A stretch of DNA of 64,000 bases, from the NCBI RefSeq assembly GCF_004362245.1, contig NZ_SNWM01000005.1, positions 248,001 to 312,000 of the forward strand. Reading direction: 5' to 3'. A program made the position numbers and the translations under genes. The notes beneath the pieces are model-generated. The model had not been told where the DNA came from. It worked only from the letters and a program-made list of their open reading frames with translations, and ran no database searches. This DNA comes from Pedobacter duraquae. Its GTDB lineage: Bacteria; Bacteroidota; Bacteroidia; Sphingobacteriales; Sphingobacteriaceae. This document shows positions 53,257 through 61,577 of this stretch, in pieces; the stretch's first letter is position 1, and every line of letters starts with the position of its first letter.

Positions 53257-56200
53257 ATGAGAAAAACTTTACTACAATTTTCACGATGGCTGTTTACTAT
53301 AGCTATACTATTTGTATGTGGCAATTTATTTGCCCAAAATAATACCATAAGGGGTATTGTTCTTGACGAGGCAAATCAGCCAATAGCAGGAGTATCTGTA
53401 TTGGTTAAAGGCACCAAACAAGGTGCTGCCACTGGTGCAAACGGGCGTTTCACAATTTCTGGTTCAAAAGGACAAATTTTAGTATTTAGCTCTATTGGAT
53501 TTAACAATCAGGAACTCACATTGGGTGACGCAGCGGACGTGTCAGTTAAATTGACATCCAACTCAAATGAATTAACAGAAGTTGTTGTCACTGCTTATGG
53601 TATCAAGAAAGAAGTAAAAAAATTAGGCTATTCGGTACAAGAAGTGAAAGGCTCTGACCTGATTAAAGCGCGTGAGCCAAATCCAATTAACGGCCTTGCG
53701 GGAAAAGTGGCGGGTTTGACTATTGGTGCCAATGCGGAAATGCTCGGAAGACCAGAAATTGTACTTCGTGGAAGTAAGGATTTACTCTTTGTAGTAGACG
53801 GATCACCAATCAATTCTGACACTTGGAACATCAGTCCTGACGATATCGAGACCTATAGTGTGTTAAAAGGTCCTAATGCTGCGGCATTATATGGTTCAAG
53901 AGGTATCAATGGTGCCATTGTAATCACGACAAAAAAAGGCACCAATGATGCTAAAGGTTTTCAGGTTGATTTTAACAGTAGTACGCTGTTTGAAGGTGGA
54001 TTTGTTGCTTCACCAAAAGCTCAAAATGAATACGGACGTGGAAATGCTTACCATTACGAATATCAGGCTAAGGATAATGCCAACGTATATGTACCTGCAG
54101 CTGATGTACTCTATGATAACACAAACCGTTTAGGAGAATATGGGCCACGTTTTGAAGGTCAGTTACTGCGTCAATATGATAGTCCCTATAATCCCGTTAC
54201 TGGCGTTAGAACCCCAACTCCCTGGACAGCGAGAGGTGTAGATAACTTTGATAATTTTGTTCAAACTGGTTTAATATCAACTAACAACGTTGCAGTTGCA
54301 GCAGCAGGTTCAAATTATAATATGCGGATGTCTTATACGCATAGTTATCAAAAAGGAATTTTTCCGAATACAAAATTGAACTCTGATAATTTTAACCTAA
54401 GCACTTCGTATAATATCTCGTCAAAACTAACTGTTGACGGGAATATCAATTTTAACAAACAATACTCTCCAAATATTCCGGATGTAAGTTACGGACCTAA
54501 CAGTTATATCTATATGTTTAAGGTATACGGATCGGCAGATTATGATGTTCGTGACCTGGAAGATATTTATAAAGGTCCACAAGGTGTTCAGGATTTAACC
54601 CAATATGCTCAGGAATACGGACGCTTGAACAACCCATGGTTTATGGCGAAAAAATGGCTACGTGGCCATGATAAAACAGATGTTTACGCTTACTTAAGAT
54701 TAAACTATAAAATTACAGATGATCTGAACTTTAGTGTACGTTCTCAGATTTCTACCTGGAACCAGAAAAGAACAGAACAGGTTCCGGCGTCTGCAAACTT
54801 AAATGCTTATACACCATGGTATTATTTTGGATGGTATGGAGATTATCGTGAAGATACACGACAACTGTTTGAGAGCAATACTGATGCGCAGTTAAACTAC
54901 AACAAGACCTTTGGTAAGTTCGCTTTAACGGCTTTAGTTGGTGGTAACAACAGAACTTTTACGTATGATTCGTTTTATGGAACTACGAAGGCGCTACAGT
55001 TGCCAAATGTGTATGTGTTATCCAACTCCCAACAACCGGCATTGTCTTATACCTGGGGCAGTAAGATGCAAGTATATAGTGGCTTCTACTCGGTGGATAT
55101 GTCTTACGACAAGTATTTAAATGTTAATACGACTGGCCGTTATGATGATGCATCAACTTTAGGAACTGGGTATTTCTATCCTTCTGTCTCGTTATCAACA
55201 CCAGTTTCCGATTATGTTAAGCTTCCAAAATTCATCAGTTTCTTAAAATTAAGGGGTTCGGTGGCGGAAGTTAAAGCAGCACTGACTAAGGCGAGCATTG
55301 GTTCTGCTTATCAACAGGTTACAGGGTCAAGTACTTATAACTTGTTAAACTATGGTACAGAATTGATGAGTTCATATGATGGACCAACGTACCTGAACGA
55401 AAATAAAGCGGTTACCAATACATATTATAATGGAACGCCTTCTATTCAATATTCAAATATACTAGCCAACCCCAATTTGAAGCCACTAAATCGTAGATCT
55501 TACGAAGCAGGCGCCGATATCAAATTTTTGAATAACAGGTTAGGACTTGATCTTACCTATTTCTCAACCCATAATGGGAAAACCATTTTCCAGATCGGTA
55601 CTGCACCGTCGACAGGTAATGATGCAAGCCTACAAAACGCGGTATCCACAAAGAGATCTGGTTTTGAACTTGCTTTAACTGGATCACCTTTCAAAAAAGC
55701 TGATGGCTTTTCTTGGGATATCAGTGCTAATATTGCAACATTCAGAGAAACGATTGCAGAAATTGGATATGGCGATTTAACCGAAATTACTTTGGGTAAC
55801 CACAACTATAAAATTGGTGATCGTGTTGATGAGATCTATGGAACTAAATATTTAAGGGATCAAAATAACAATATCGTTTATGATGCGAGTGGAGCAATAT
55901 TAAAGGCAGCAGGTTCATTAAGTCAGACTACAGGATCATTAGGCTTTTTAAATCCAGATTTTACTTTTGGCATCAACAACAGATTTTCTTATAAGAATTT
56001 AAGCTTTAGTTTCCAGTTTGATGGCCGTATTGGTGGTGTGATTTACGATTATAACTATTATGCAGCAAGACAAGGTGGAAGTGATTTGTCAACAGTAGAG
56101 GGGGCAATTGGAGCTGCACGTTTAGCCGAATGGAATTCTACTGCTAAAGGTACTAAAGCGCCAACGCCGTCTTTCCTTGGGAATGAATTTGGTCCAGGCG

Positions 56201-56613
56201 TGAAAATAGTTTCAGGAACACCTAGATATGTTAATGGTCAAATTGCCAATCTAAATGAGCTTACTTTCGCACCTAATACAACGCCAATTACAGTTCAGGC
56301 TTACTTAAATGGTAACGTTAAAGCAATTGACGAATCATTTATGATTAGCAGGTCTTATGCTAAGCTTCGCGAGGTAACAATTGGTTATTCGTTACCGGCA
56401 CGAATGCTCAAAGGATCATACATCAAAAATGTAACGTTTTCACTGGTTGGTAGGAACCTGTTATACTTTGCAGCACGTAAAGATTTTGATATTGATCAAT
56501 ATGCTTCAGGTTATGATTTTGCTTCGGGTACCACAGGTGGCGCACCTGCTAATGGTGCTTTGCAAAGCAGTACCACCAGAAGATATGGTTTCAACTTAAA
56601 TGTTACTTTCTAA
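53257..56613 (+). CDS. SusC/RagA family TonB-linked outer-membrane transporter
   Basis: 1118 residues. The signal peptide ends at NLFAQ; a carboxypeptidase-like CNA_B domain follows (IRGIVLDEANQPIAGVSVLVKGTKQGAATGANGRFTI), then the TonB-box/plug region (LTEVVVTAYGIKKEVKKLGYSVQEVKG, ... GLAGKVAGLTIG, VLRGSKDLLFVVDGSPI, GPNAAALYGSRGINGAIVITTKKG) and a 22-strand barrel ending LNVTF. It imports a ligand captured by the SusD partner downstream (20 bp). No glycosidase is near; the nearest enzyme is the acid phosphatase upstream, so the ligand need not be a glycan. Confidence 0.95.
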   Translation: MRKTLLQFSRWLFTIAILFVCGNLFAQNNTIRGIVLDEANQPIAGVSVLVKGTKQGAATGANGRFTISGSKGQILVFSSIGFNNQELTLGDAADVSVKLTSNSNELTEVVVTAYGIKKEVKKLGYSVQEVKGSDLIKAREPNPINGLAGKVAGLTIGANAEMLGRPEIVLRGSKDLLFVVDGSPINSDTWNISPDDIETYSVLKGPNAAALYGSRGINGAIVITTKKGTNDAKGFQVDFNSSTLFEGGFVASPKAQNEYGRGNAYHYEYQAKDNANVYVPAADVLYDNTNRLGEYGPRFEGQLLRQYDSPYNPVTGVRTPTPWTARGVDNFDNFVQTGLISTNNVAVAAAGSNYNMRMSYTHSYQKGIFPNTKLNSDNFNLSTSYNISSKLTVDGNINFNKQYSPNIPDVSYGPNSYIYMFKVYGSADYDVRDLEDIYKGPQGVQDLTQYAQEYGRLNNPWFMAKKWLRGHDKTDVYAYLRLNYKITDDLNFSVRSQISTWNQKRTEQVPASANLNAYTPWYYFGWYGDYREDTRQLFESNTDAQLNYNKTFGKFALTALVGGNNRTFTYDSFYGTTKALQLPNVYVLSNSQQPALSYTWGSKMQVYSGFYSVDMSYDKYLNVNTTGRYDDASTLGTGYFYPSVSLSTPVSDYVKLPKFISFLKLRGSVAEVKAALTKASIGSAYQQVTGSSTYNLLNYGTELMSSYDGPTYLNENKAVTNTYYNGTPSIQYSNILANPNLKPLNRRSYEAGADIKFLNNRLGLDLTYFSTHNGKTIFQIGTAPSTGNDASLQNAVSTKRSGFELALTGSPFKKADGFSWDISANIATFRETIAEIGYGDLTEITLGNHNYKIGDRVDEIYGTKYLRDQNNNIVYDASGAILKAAGSLSQTTGSLGFLNPDFTFGINNRFSYKNLSFSFQFDGRIGGVIYDYNYYAARQGGSDLSTVEGAIGAARLAEWNSTAKGTKAPTPSFLGNEFGPGVKIVSGTPRYVNGQIANLNELTFAPNTTPITVQAYLNGNVKAIDESFMISRSYAKLREVTIGYSLPARMLKGSYIKNVTFSLVGRNLLYFAARKDFDIDQYASGYDFASGTTGGAPANGALQSSTTRRYGFNLNVTF

Positions 56614-56633
56614 GTAATTCTAAAAATACAGAC

Positions 56634-58223
56634 ATGAAAAATATAAAGTTTAACTTCATCATAACAAGTCTCGTCCTGATATTTTCAGTGAGCAGCTGTC
56701 AAAAAGGAGATCTGATCAATGATCCCAACGCAGTGAATTCAAATGCTTTAGTTCCGGTTTCTCTAATCCTGAATCACCTGACCGCAACATTTATCAGAAC
56801 AGAAGAATTTCCTTTCGGAACAGTAAACAAGACAAACCAATTTCAGGTTTCAAACTACGATAAATATTGGGGTACCAACGAATATAACTACTCATACTCT
56901 ACCCATAGTTACGACATTTTGAAATATGCCGTTCAATTAGAAGTTCAGGCGGCAACTCAGGTTGGTCCCAATTCAAAATATGCTGCGGTAGCTAAGTTTT
57001 TTAGAGCTTATTCTGCAATCTGGTTGGCACAAAGAGTGGGAGATATTCCTATGACGCAGGCTGGTGATCCTTCATTTATTACGCCTGCCTTTGATACACA
57101 GCATGACGTTTATAAAAACTCGCTCAAGTTACTCGAAGATGCCAACGCGATATTTAATACTGCTATAGCTCCAGCTACACAGAATACTGTTTTCAATACA
57201 GGAGATATCTTTGGTTTTACCAATTTGCAATGGCAAAAGTTGATCAATACTTACCGTTTAAGGGTGTTATTGAGTTTGAGCAAGAGGGCTGATGATAACG
57301 CAGATTTAAATGTAAAAACCCAGTTTGCTACAATCGTGAATAATCCGGCAACCAATCCGATCATGACCAGCAATTCTGATAATATGGTTTATAAGTTTAC
57401 TGCCATTACTTTATATCCAATTTTCGCAACAGGAAATAGCTCATACAACAATTTCATGAACGTTGGTAAAACAGTATTAGACATTACCACTGCAAGTAAA
57501 GATCCACGTACCTTTTTAATGGCTACGCCGATAACAGGAACAACTGCAACAAACGCTGGCGACTTCAGCAGATATGTGGGTGCAGATCCAGGTACAGCAC
57601 TTGCAACATTACAAAATACTGCTGCTACAGGTATTTACTCTTTCTTTAATGCTAAGCGCTATTTGGGATCAAATACAGGAAGTACTGCTGAGCCTTTTAT
57701 CTTTATCGGATATCCTGAGTTGTGTTTCAATATTGCCGAAGGAATTAACAGGGGATGGGCACCGGCATTAGCGGCTACGGATGCCAAATCGTATTACGAT
57801 AAAGGTATTGCAGCTTCATTCGCTAACTTCGGTCTTAATGTTGCCACTAACTCTTCAGTAAATATATCTGATGTGGGTGGTGCAACAGTGGGCACTACAA
57901 CTACAGATAATGCCACTTTCTTAGCCAATGTTGCATACAATACAGCCACACCTGCAACAGCATTAACTCAGATACTGAGTCAGAAATATGTTGCATTCTT
58001 TATGAACTCTGGCTATGAAGCTTTTTTCAACTACCGTAGAACGGGCCTGCCTAACTTTAGTAAAGGTGGTGTAGGTATCGGAACTGCTGGTGGAGCTTTA
58101 CCGCGCCGTTGGTTATATCCATTAGCCGAAATTAATAACAACTCGGCAAACTATAAAGCTGCCATAAGTTCGCAGTTTGGTGGATCTGAAGATATCTTTA
58201 AAGATACCTGGTTAACAAAATAG
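56634..58223 (+). CDS. SusD/RagB-like surface lipoprotein
   Basis: 529 residues. A signal with lipobox (SVSSC, then QKGDL) anchors it to the outer membrane. The N-terminal TPR-like helices and the SusD-like_2 features are visible (NDPNAVNSN, AKFFRAYSAIWLAQRVGDIPMTQAG, NTYRLRVLLSLSKR, EPFIFIGYPELCFNIAEGINRGW, YEAFFNYRRTGLPNFSKG, PRRWLYPLAEINNNSANY). It captures the ligand for the SusC transporter encoded 20 bp upstream. A terminator follows. Confidence 0.94.
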   Translation: MKNIKFNFIITSLVLIFSVSSCQKGDLINDPNAVNSNALVPVSLILNHLTATFIRTEEFPFGTVNKTNQFQVSNYDKYWGTNEYNYSYSTHSYDILKYAVQLEVQAATQVGPNSKYAAVAKFFRAYSAIWLAQRVGDIPMTQAGDPSFITPAFDTQHDVYKNSLKLLEDANAIFNTAIAPATQNTVFNTGDIFGFTNLQWQKLINTYRLRVLLSLSKRADDNADLNVKTQFATIVNNPATNPIMTSNSDNMVYKFTAITLYPIFATGNSSYNNFMNVGKTVLDITTASKDPRTFLMATPITGTTATNAGDFSRYVGADPGTALATLQNTAATGIYSFFNAKRYLGSNTGSTAEPFIFIGYPELCFNIAEGINRGWAPALAATDAKSYYDKGIAASFANFGLNVATNSSVNISDVGGATVGTTTTDNATFLANVAYNTATPATALTQILSQKYVAFFMNSGYEAFFNYRRTGLPNFSKGGVGIGTAGGALPRRWLYPLAEINNNSANYKAAISSQFGGSEDIFKDTWLTK

Positions 58224-58237
58224 GATTACACTTAAAT

Positions 58238-58270
58238 AAAAAACCTCTGGATTATTCCGGAGGTTTTTTA
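58238..58270. terminator. Terminator between SusD and siderophore-receptor genes
   Basis: A 13-bp stem (AAAAAACCTCTGG / CCGGAGGTTTTTT, one wobble) with loop ATTATT. Its A and T runs allow it to act on both strands, serving the two convergent genes. Confidence 0.88.
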
Positions 58271-58281
58271 TTTAAGGATGT

Positions 58282-60696
58282 TTAGAACCTGTAGGCAACA
58301 GTACCCATAAACGTTCTAGGCGGAATAGGATTCACACTATAGTTTTCATGAACATAATAGTTCAACTCGTCAGTGATATTTGAAACTTTGGCTAAAAACG
58401 ATAATTTTTTGTAAGTATAGCCCGCCGTTAGATCAATTGTGGTAAACCCAGATACCTTAACCGGTAGCCCACGTGCGGCGTAGGGCGGTTTAAGCGTTTG
58501 GAAACCGCTGAATCTTTTGCCAGTAACAAATGCCGACGCACCTAGTTTCAAGCCTTTGACGATGCCTTCACTAAAAGTATAAAAGAGAGTTCCATTGGCT
58601 GTTGCTTTTGTACTTCCAATAACACGCTCACCTTCCGTAATTCCCGAAGCAAGGGTTTTAGTGTATCTGTAATAATTGTAACTGTATCCGGCTAGGAAAT
58701 TTAACCCTTTTGCAATTTTTCCGGTTACATCTATCTCCAGCCCATCACTGGTTGTGGCTCCACTAAATTCTTTAACCGTGGCGTCAGCATTTGGCTGGCC
58801 AAATTGGTCTAATAGTGCAGTTTGTGCTAGGTTACTGTTTTTGATTTTATAAGCCGTTACGTTAAACGACATTTTACCATCCCAAAAATCATTTTTAATC
58901 CCCATTTCGTACTGATCAATGATTGATGGATCAAGTGCTGCCTTGTAGATATCTGTACCAGTATTAGAGGTAAAGTTACTGGCGTAGCTCGCATACAATG
59001 AAGTACTCTTCAAAGGTTGATAGATCAGTCCAAATTTTGGAGAAAATGCATGTTCTACCTTCGATCCTGGAAGACTGTTACTAGCCAAGGTTGTTGTGTT
59101 GTTGTCTTGGTCATAGGTCACAGCCCTCGGCATTTTTTGGAAGGTATACCTGACGCCAGCTAATACTTTAAATTTCTCTGTTAAACTAATCAAGTCCTGA
59201 ACAAATGCCCCCATTCTGTAAACCGGAGTATAGGTGTTGCCAGAAATACGTGTATTAGGAATATCTTGGCGTGTATTGTAAGTGCTTGGATCAAGAATGT
59301 TGAAATTCCCATAGTTGGCACCAGTAGGCGTATCATACTTAAACGCATAGGAGGTTGTATTTGATTGATCTGCGTCTCCACCAATCAGAATCTGATGTCT
59401 AATACGGCCGGTATTGGCTATTCCAGTAAGAGTTAGTTGTTGATTGTATGTGTACTCTTGGGATTTTGATCTCGTGAGTGATCGAGGAGATATACCGGTG
59501 GCTGTTCCAACAGGTCTTTCGGCTCCGAAGTAATCGCGGTTGTAAGATTGATAAGCAACTACTGCATTTAACTTCCAGCTATCACTAAAACGATGCGTAA
59601 CATTTGCTTGAGCTGTTGCAGTATTCGTATTGTTATAAGCCCACACGGTATTCAAAAATGCGCTGCGTGGAATATTCGGGATGGCGCCACCAACGGTTCC
59701 TAACCCAAAATCTGGTGTATAATCACTTTTTAAATAGTCGCCCTGAACAAGTAATTCTGTTTTTGTGCCAAGTTTAAAAAGTAATGACGGATTAATATAT
59801 AAACGATCTGATTTTACGATATCACGGAAACTGTTTGCATTTTCTTTTGTTGCAATTACGCGAAAGGCAATAGTTTTTGAAATCGGGCCATAAATGTCTG
59901 CAGTTGGTTTGTAAAAATCATAGCTGCCAACGCGCATGCTTACCTCGCCACCATAGTTAAACTTCGGTTTCTTAGTTACCATATTAACAACAGCACCTCC
60001 AGTTACACCACCATACAACAAGGCAGCACTTCCCTTTAAAACTTCCACAGATTCCAAAGTGCTCGCCTCAGGAACACCGCCTGAGGAAGAACGAACACCA
60101 TTTTTTAATACGTTATTTGCACCAAGGCTATATCCACGTGCAAAAAAAGATTCGTTGACGGAGCCTCTGTTCTCGCCTAAAGCAACACCATTCACATTCT
60201 TTAGTACATCGGCGAGTCTGTTAACCTGCTGATCTCTGATCACCGTACTATCCAATATCTGAACACTTTGTGGTAGATCTCGTGCAAGTATTCCGCTCTT
60301 TCCAACAGTTACTGTTTTTTGATTTGCAGACTTACGGGAGATGATCTGTATTTCTGTTAATCTGTTCGCACTTTCTGCCAAGTTAAAATCAGTATGAGTG
60401 GTTTGGCCAGCAATAACGTCAACAGTTTTCTCCTGGGTTTGCAGGCCAGTAAAACTGATCTTTAAAATGTAGTTGCCTGGTTTAAGGCCTTTGATTGTAA
60501 ATTCTCCATTTTCTGAGGTAATAGTTCCCTTTTTTGTGTCTTTTATAACTACAGTTACAAAAGATGCAGGGGCACCGTCGCTTGTTTTCACGGTTCCTGA
60601 TAGACTACCATTTTGATTTTGTGCGTATGCCTGTATGTTAAGCATTGTTGCAAAAATCAAAATACATGACGTTAAGTGCTTGTATAAGTTTCGCAT
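58282..60696 (-). CDS. TonB-dependent siderophore receptor
   Basis: 804 residues from ATG 60696 (MRNLYKHLTSCILIF...); the frame is open 11 codons further but overlaps the promoter. After the signal peptide (to AYAQ) comes a carboxypeptidase-regulatory-like domain (GSLSGTVKTSDGAPASFVTVVIKDTKKGTITSENGEF), the plug (KSGILARDLPQSVQILDSTVIRDQQ, ... VLKGSAALLYGGVTGGAVVNMVTKKP) and the barrel ending GTVAYRF with terminal Phe. The plug motifs are those of FhuA/FhuE/FpvA-type ferric-siderophore receptors. No siderophore biosynthesis gene or FecIR pair is nearby. A consensus promoter and a 16-bp palindrome lie upstream. Confidence 0.93.
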   Translation of the reverse strand: MRNLYKHLTSCILIFATMLNIQAYAQNQNGSLSGTVKTSDGAPASFVTVVIKDTKKGTITSENGEFTIKGLKPGNYILKISFTGLQTQEKTVDVIAGQTTHTDFNLAESANRLTEIQIISRKSANQKTVTVGKSGILARDLPQSVQILDSTVIRDQQVNRLADVLKNVNGVALGENRGSVNESFFARGYSLGANNVLKNGVRSSSGGVPEASTLESVEVLKGSAALLYGGVTGGAVVNMVTKKPKFNYGGEVSMRVGSYDFYKPTADIYGPISKTIAFRVIATKENANSFRDIVKSDRLYINPSLLFKLGTKTELLVQGDYLKSDYTPDFGLGTVGGAIPNIPRSAFLNTVWAYNNTNTATAQANVTHRFSDSWKLNAVVAYQSYNRDYFGAERPVGTATGISPRSLTRSKSQEYTYNQQLTLTGIANTGRIRHQILIGGDADQSNTTSYAFKYDTPTGANYGNFNILDPSTYNTRQDIPNTRISGNTYTPVYRMGAFVQDLISLTEKFKVLAGVRYTFQKMPRAVTYDQDNNTTTLASNSLPGSKVEHAFSPKFGLIYQPLKSTSLYASYASNFTSNTGTDIYKAALDPSIIDQYEMGIKNDFWDGKMSFNVTAYKIKNSNLAQTALLDQFGQPNADATVKEFSGATTSDGLEIDVTGKIAKGLNFLAGYSYNYYRYTKTLASGITEGERVIGSTKATANGTLFYTFSEGIVKGLKLGASAFVTGKRFSGFQTLKPPYAARGLPVKVSGFTTIDLTAGYTYKKLSFLAKVSNITDELNYYVHENYSVNPIPPRTFMGTVAYRF

Positions 60697-60726
60697 ATTG
60701 TTATTTAGATTAATTCTATTTTGCGG

Positions 60727-60758
60727 CAAAAGTATACATGTAGCACTAAAGTTCCAAA
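60727..60758 (-). promoter_or_regulatory. Promoter of the siderophore-receptor gene
   Basis: On the reverse strand TTTG (60758-60755), a 20-bp spacer and TACTTTTG (60734-60727) match TTTG-N19/20-TAnnTTTG. The ATG is 31 bp downstream of the -7 element. Confidence 0.65.
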
Positions 60759-60783
60759 TTCTAATACCTTTTTAATTTCTTTT

Positions 60784-60799
60784 AATTTGTCGACAAATT
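60784..60799. promoter_or_regulatory. Perfect 16-bp palindrome, candidate operator
   Basis: AATTTGTCGACAAATT is fully self-complementary. It lies 25 bp upstream of the -33 element of the receptor gene and about 85 bp upstream of the YceI promoter. The sequence is not the classical Fur box; the binding factor is unknown. Confidence 0.45.
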
Positions 60800-60882
60800 T
60801 TTGCGGTATCTCAGACATGCAAATGTTGCAGGCATAGTATATACACTAACAAAGAGGTAACCTAAAAAATTACCATAGATCA

Positions 60883-60913
60883 ATTGAAGTGTTTAACACA
60901 AACTGTACTTTTG
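60883..60913 (+). promoter_or_regulatory. Promoter of the YceI gene
   Basis: ATTG (60883-60886; the TTG is 60884-60886) and TACTTTTG (60906-60913) are separated by 19 bp, matching the Bacteroidota consensus. The ATG lies 22 bp downstream. Confidence 0.72.
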
Positions 60914-60935
60914 TCTTAACTTAAAAATCAAGAAA

Positions 60936-61511
60936 ATGAAATTAAAAATTAATGCATTCGTTGCAATGGTAGCTATACTAGCTCTATCGGCTTTCAAACC
61001 GGTTGTTTATAACGTCGATGTAACGAAATCTTCTATTACCTGGGTTGGTAAAAAAGTAGCTGGTTCTCACAACGGAACTATTGCGATCAAATCAGGAACA
61101 TTGAATGTGGACGGAAAAAACGTAACAGGTGGATCATTTGTAATTGATATGACTGCGATCAAAGATGCTGATGGTAGTGACAAATTGGAAGGTCACTTAA
61201 AAGCAGACGATTTCTTTGGTTCTGCAAAATATCCAACTTCAACTTTCGTGATCACTAAAGTTACCGGAACATCGGCAAACTTAACTGTTACAGGTAATTT
61301 GACGATCAAAGGGATCACTAAACCTTTGAGCTTCCCGGCAACTACAACTGTTAATGCTGATGGTACTGTTTCTGCTCTGGCAGGAAAAATCACTGTTGAT
61401 CGCACTAAATATGATATCAGATATGGTTCTAAATCATTCTTCGATAGCATTGGAGATAAAGCAATCGATGACAACTTCGAAATCGGCGTGAAATTAGTAG
61501 CAAAGAAATAA
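60936..61511 (+). CDS. YceI family periplasmic protein
   Basis: 191 residues. A signal peptide (MKLKINAFVAMVAILALSAF) precedes the lipocalin-like YceI domain: YNVDVTKSSITWVGKKVAGSHNGTIAIKSG, GSFVIDMTAIKDADG, LEGHLKADDFFGSAKYPTSTFVITKV, LTIKGITKPLSFPATT and the ending ITVDRTKYDIRYGS...IDDNFEIGVKLVAKK. YceI proteins bind polyisoprenoid lipids in the periplasm and are often stress- or pH-responsive. It has a consensus promoter and its own perfect terminator, so it is monocistronic; it is divergent from the siderophore receptor. Confidence 0.94.
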   Translation: MKLKINAFVAMVAILALSAFKPVVYNVDVTKSSITWVGKKVAGSHNGTIAIKSGTLNVDGKNVTGGSFVIDMTAIKDADGSDKLEGHLKADDFFGSAKYPTSTFVITKVTGTSANLTVTGNLTIKGITKPLSFPATTTVNADGTVSALAGKITVDRTKYDIRYGSKSFFDSIGDKAIDDNFEIGVKLVAKK

Positions 61512-61527
61512 TTCCTTTACAGGATTG

Positions 61528-61555
61528 AAAAGCCTGCTCAATTGAGCAGGCTTTT
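61528..61555. terminator. Terminator after the YceI gene, bidirectional
   Basis: AAAAGCCTGCTCAA and TTGAGCAGGCTTTT form a perfect 28-bp palindrome with flanking T run, between the convergent YceI and M1-peptidase genes. Confidence 0.92.
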
Positions 61556-61577
61556 TGCGTTTATAAACTCACGTATT

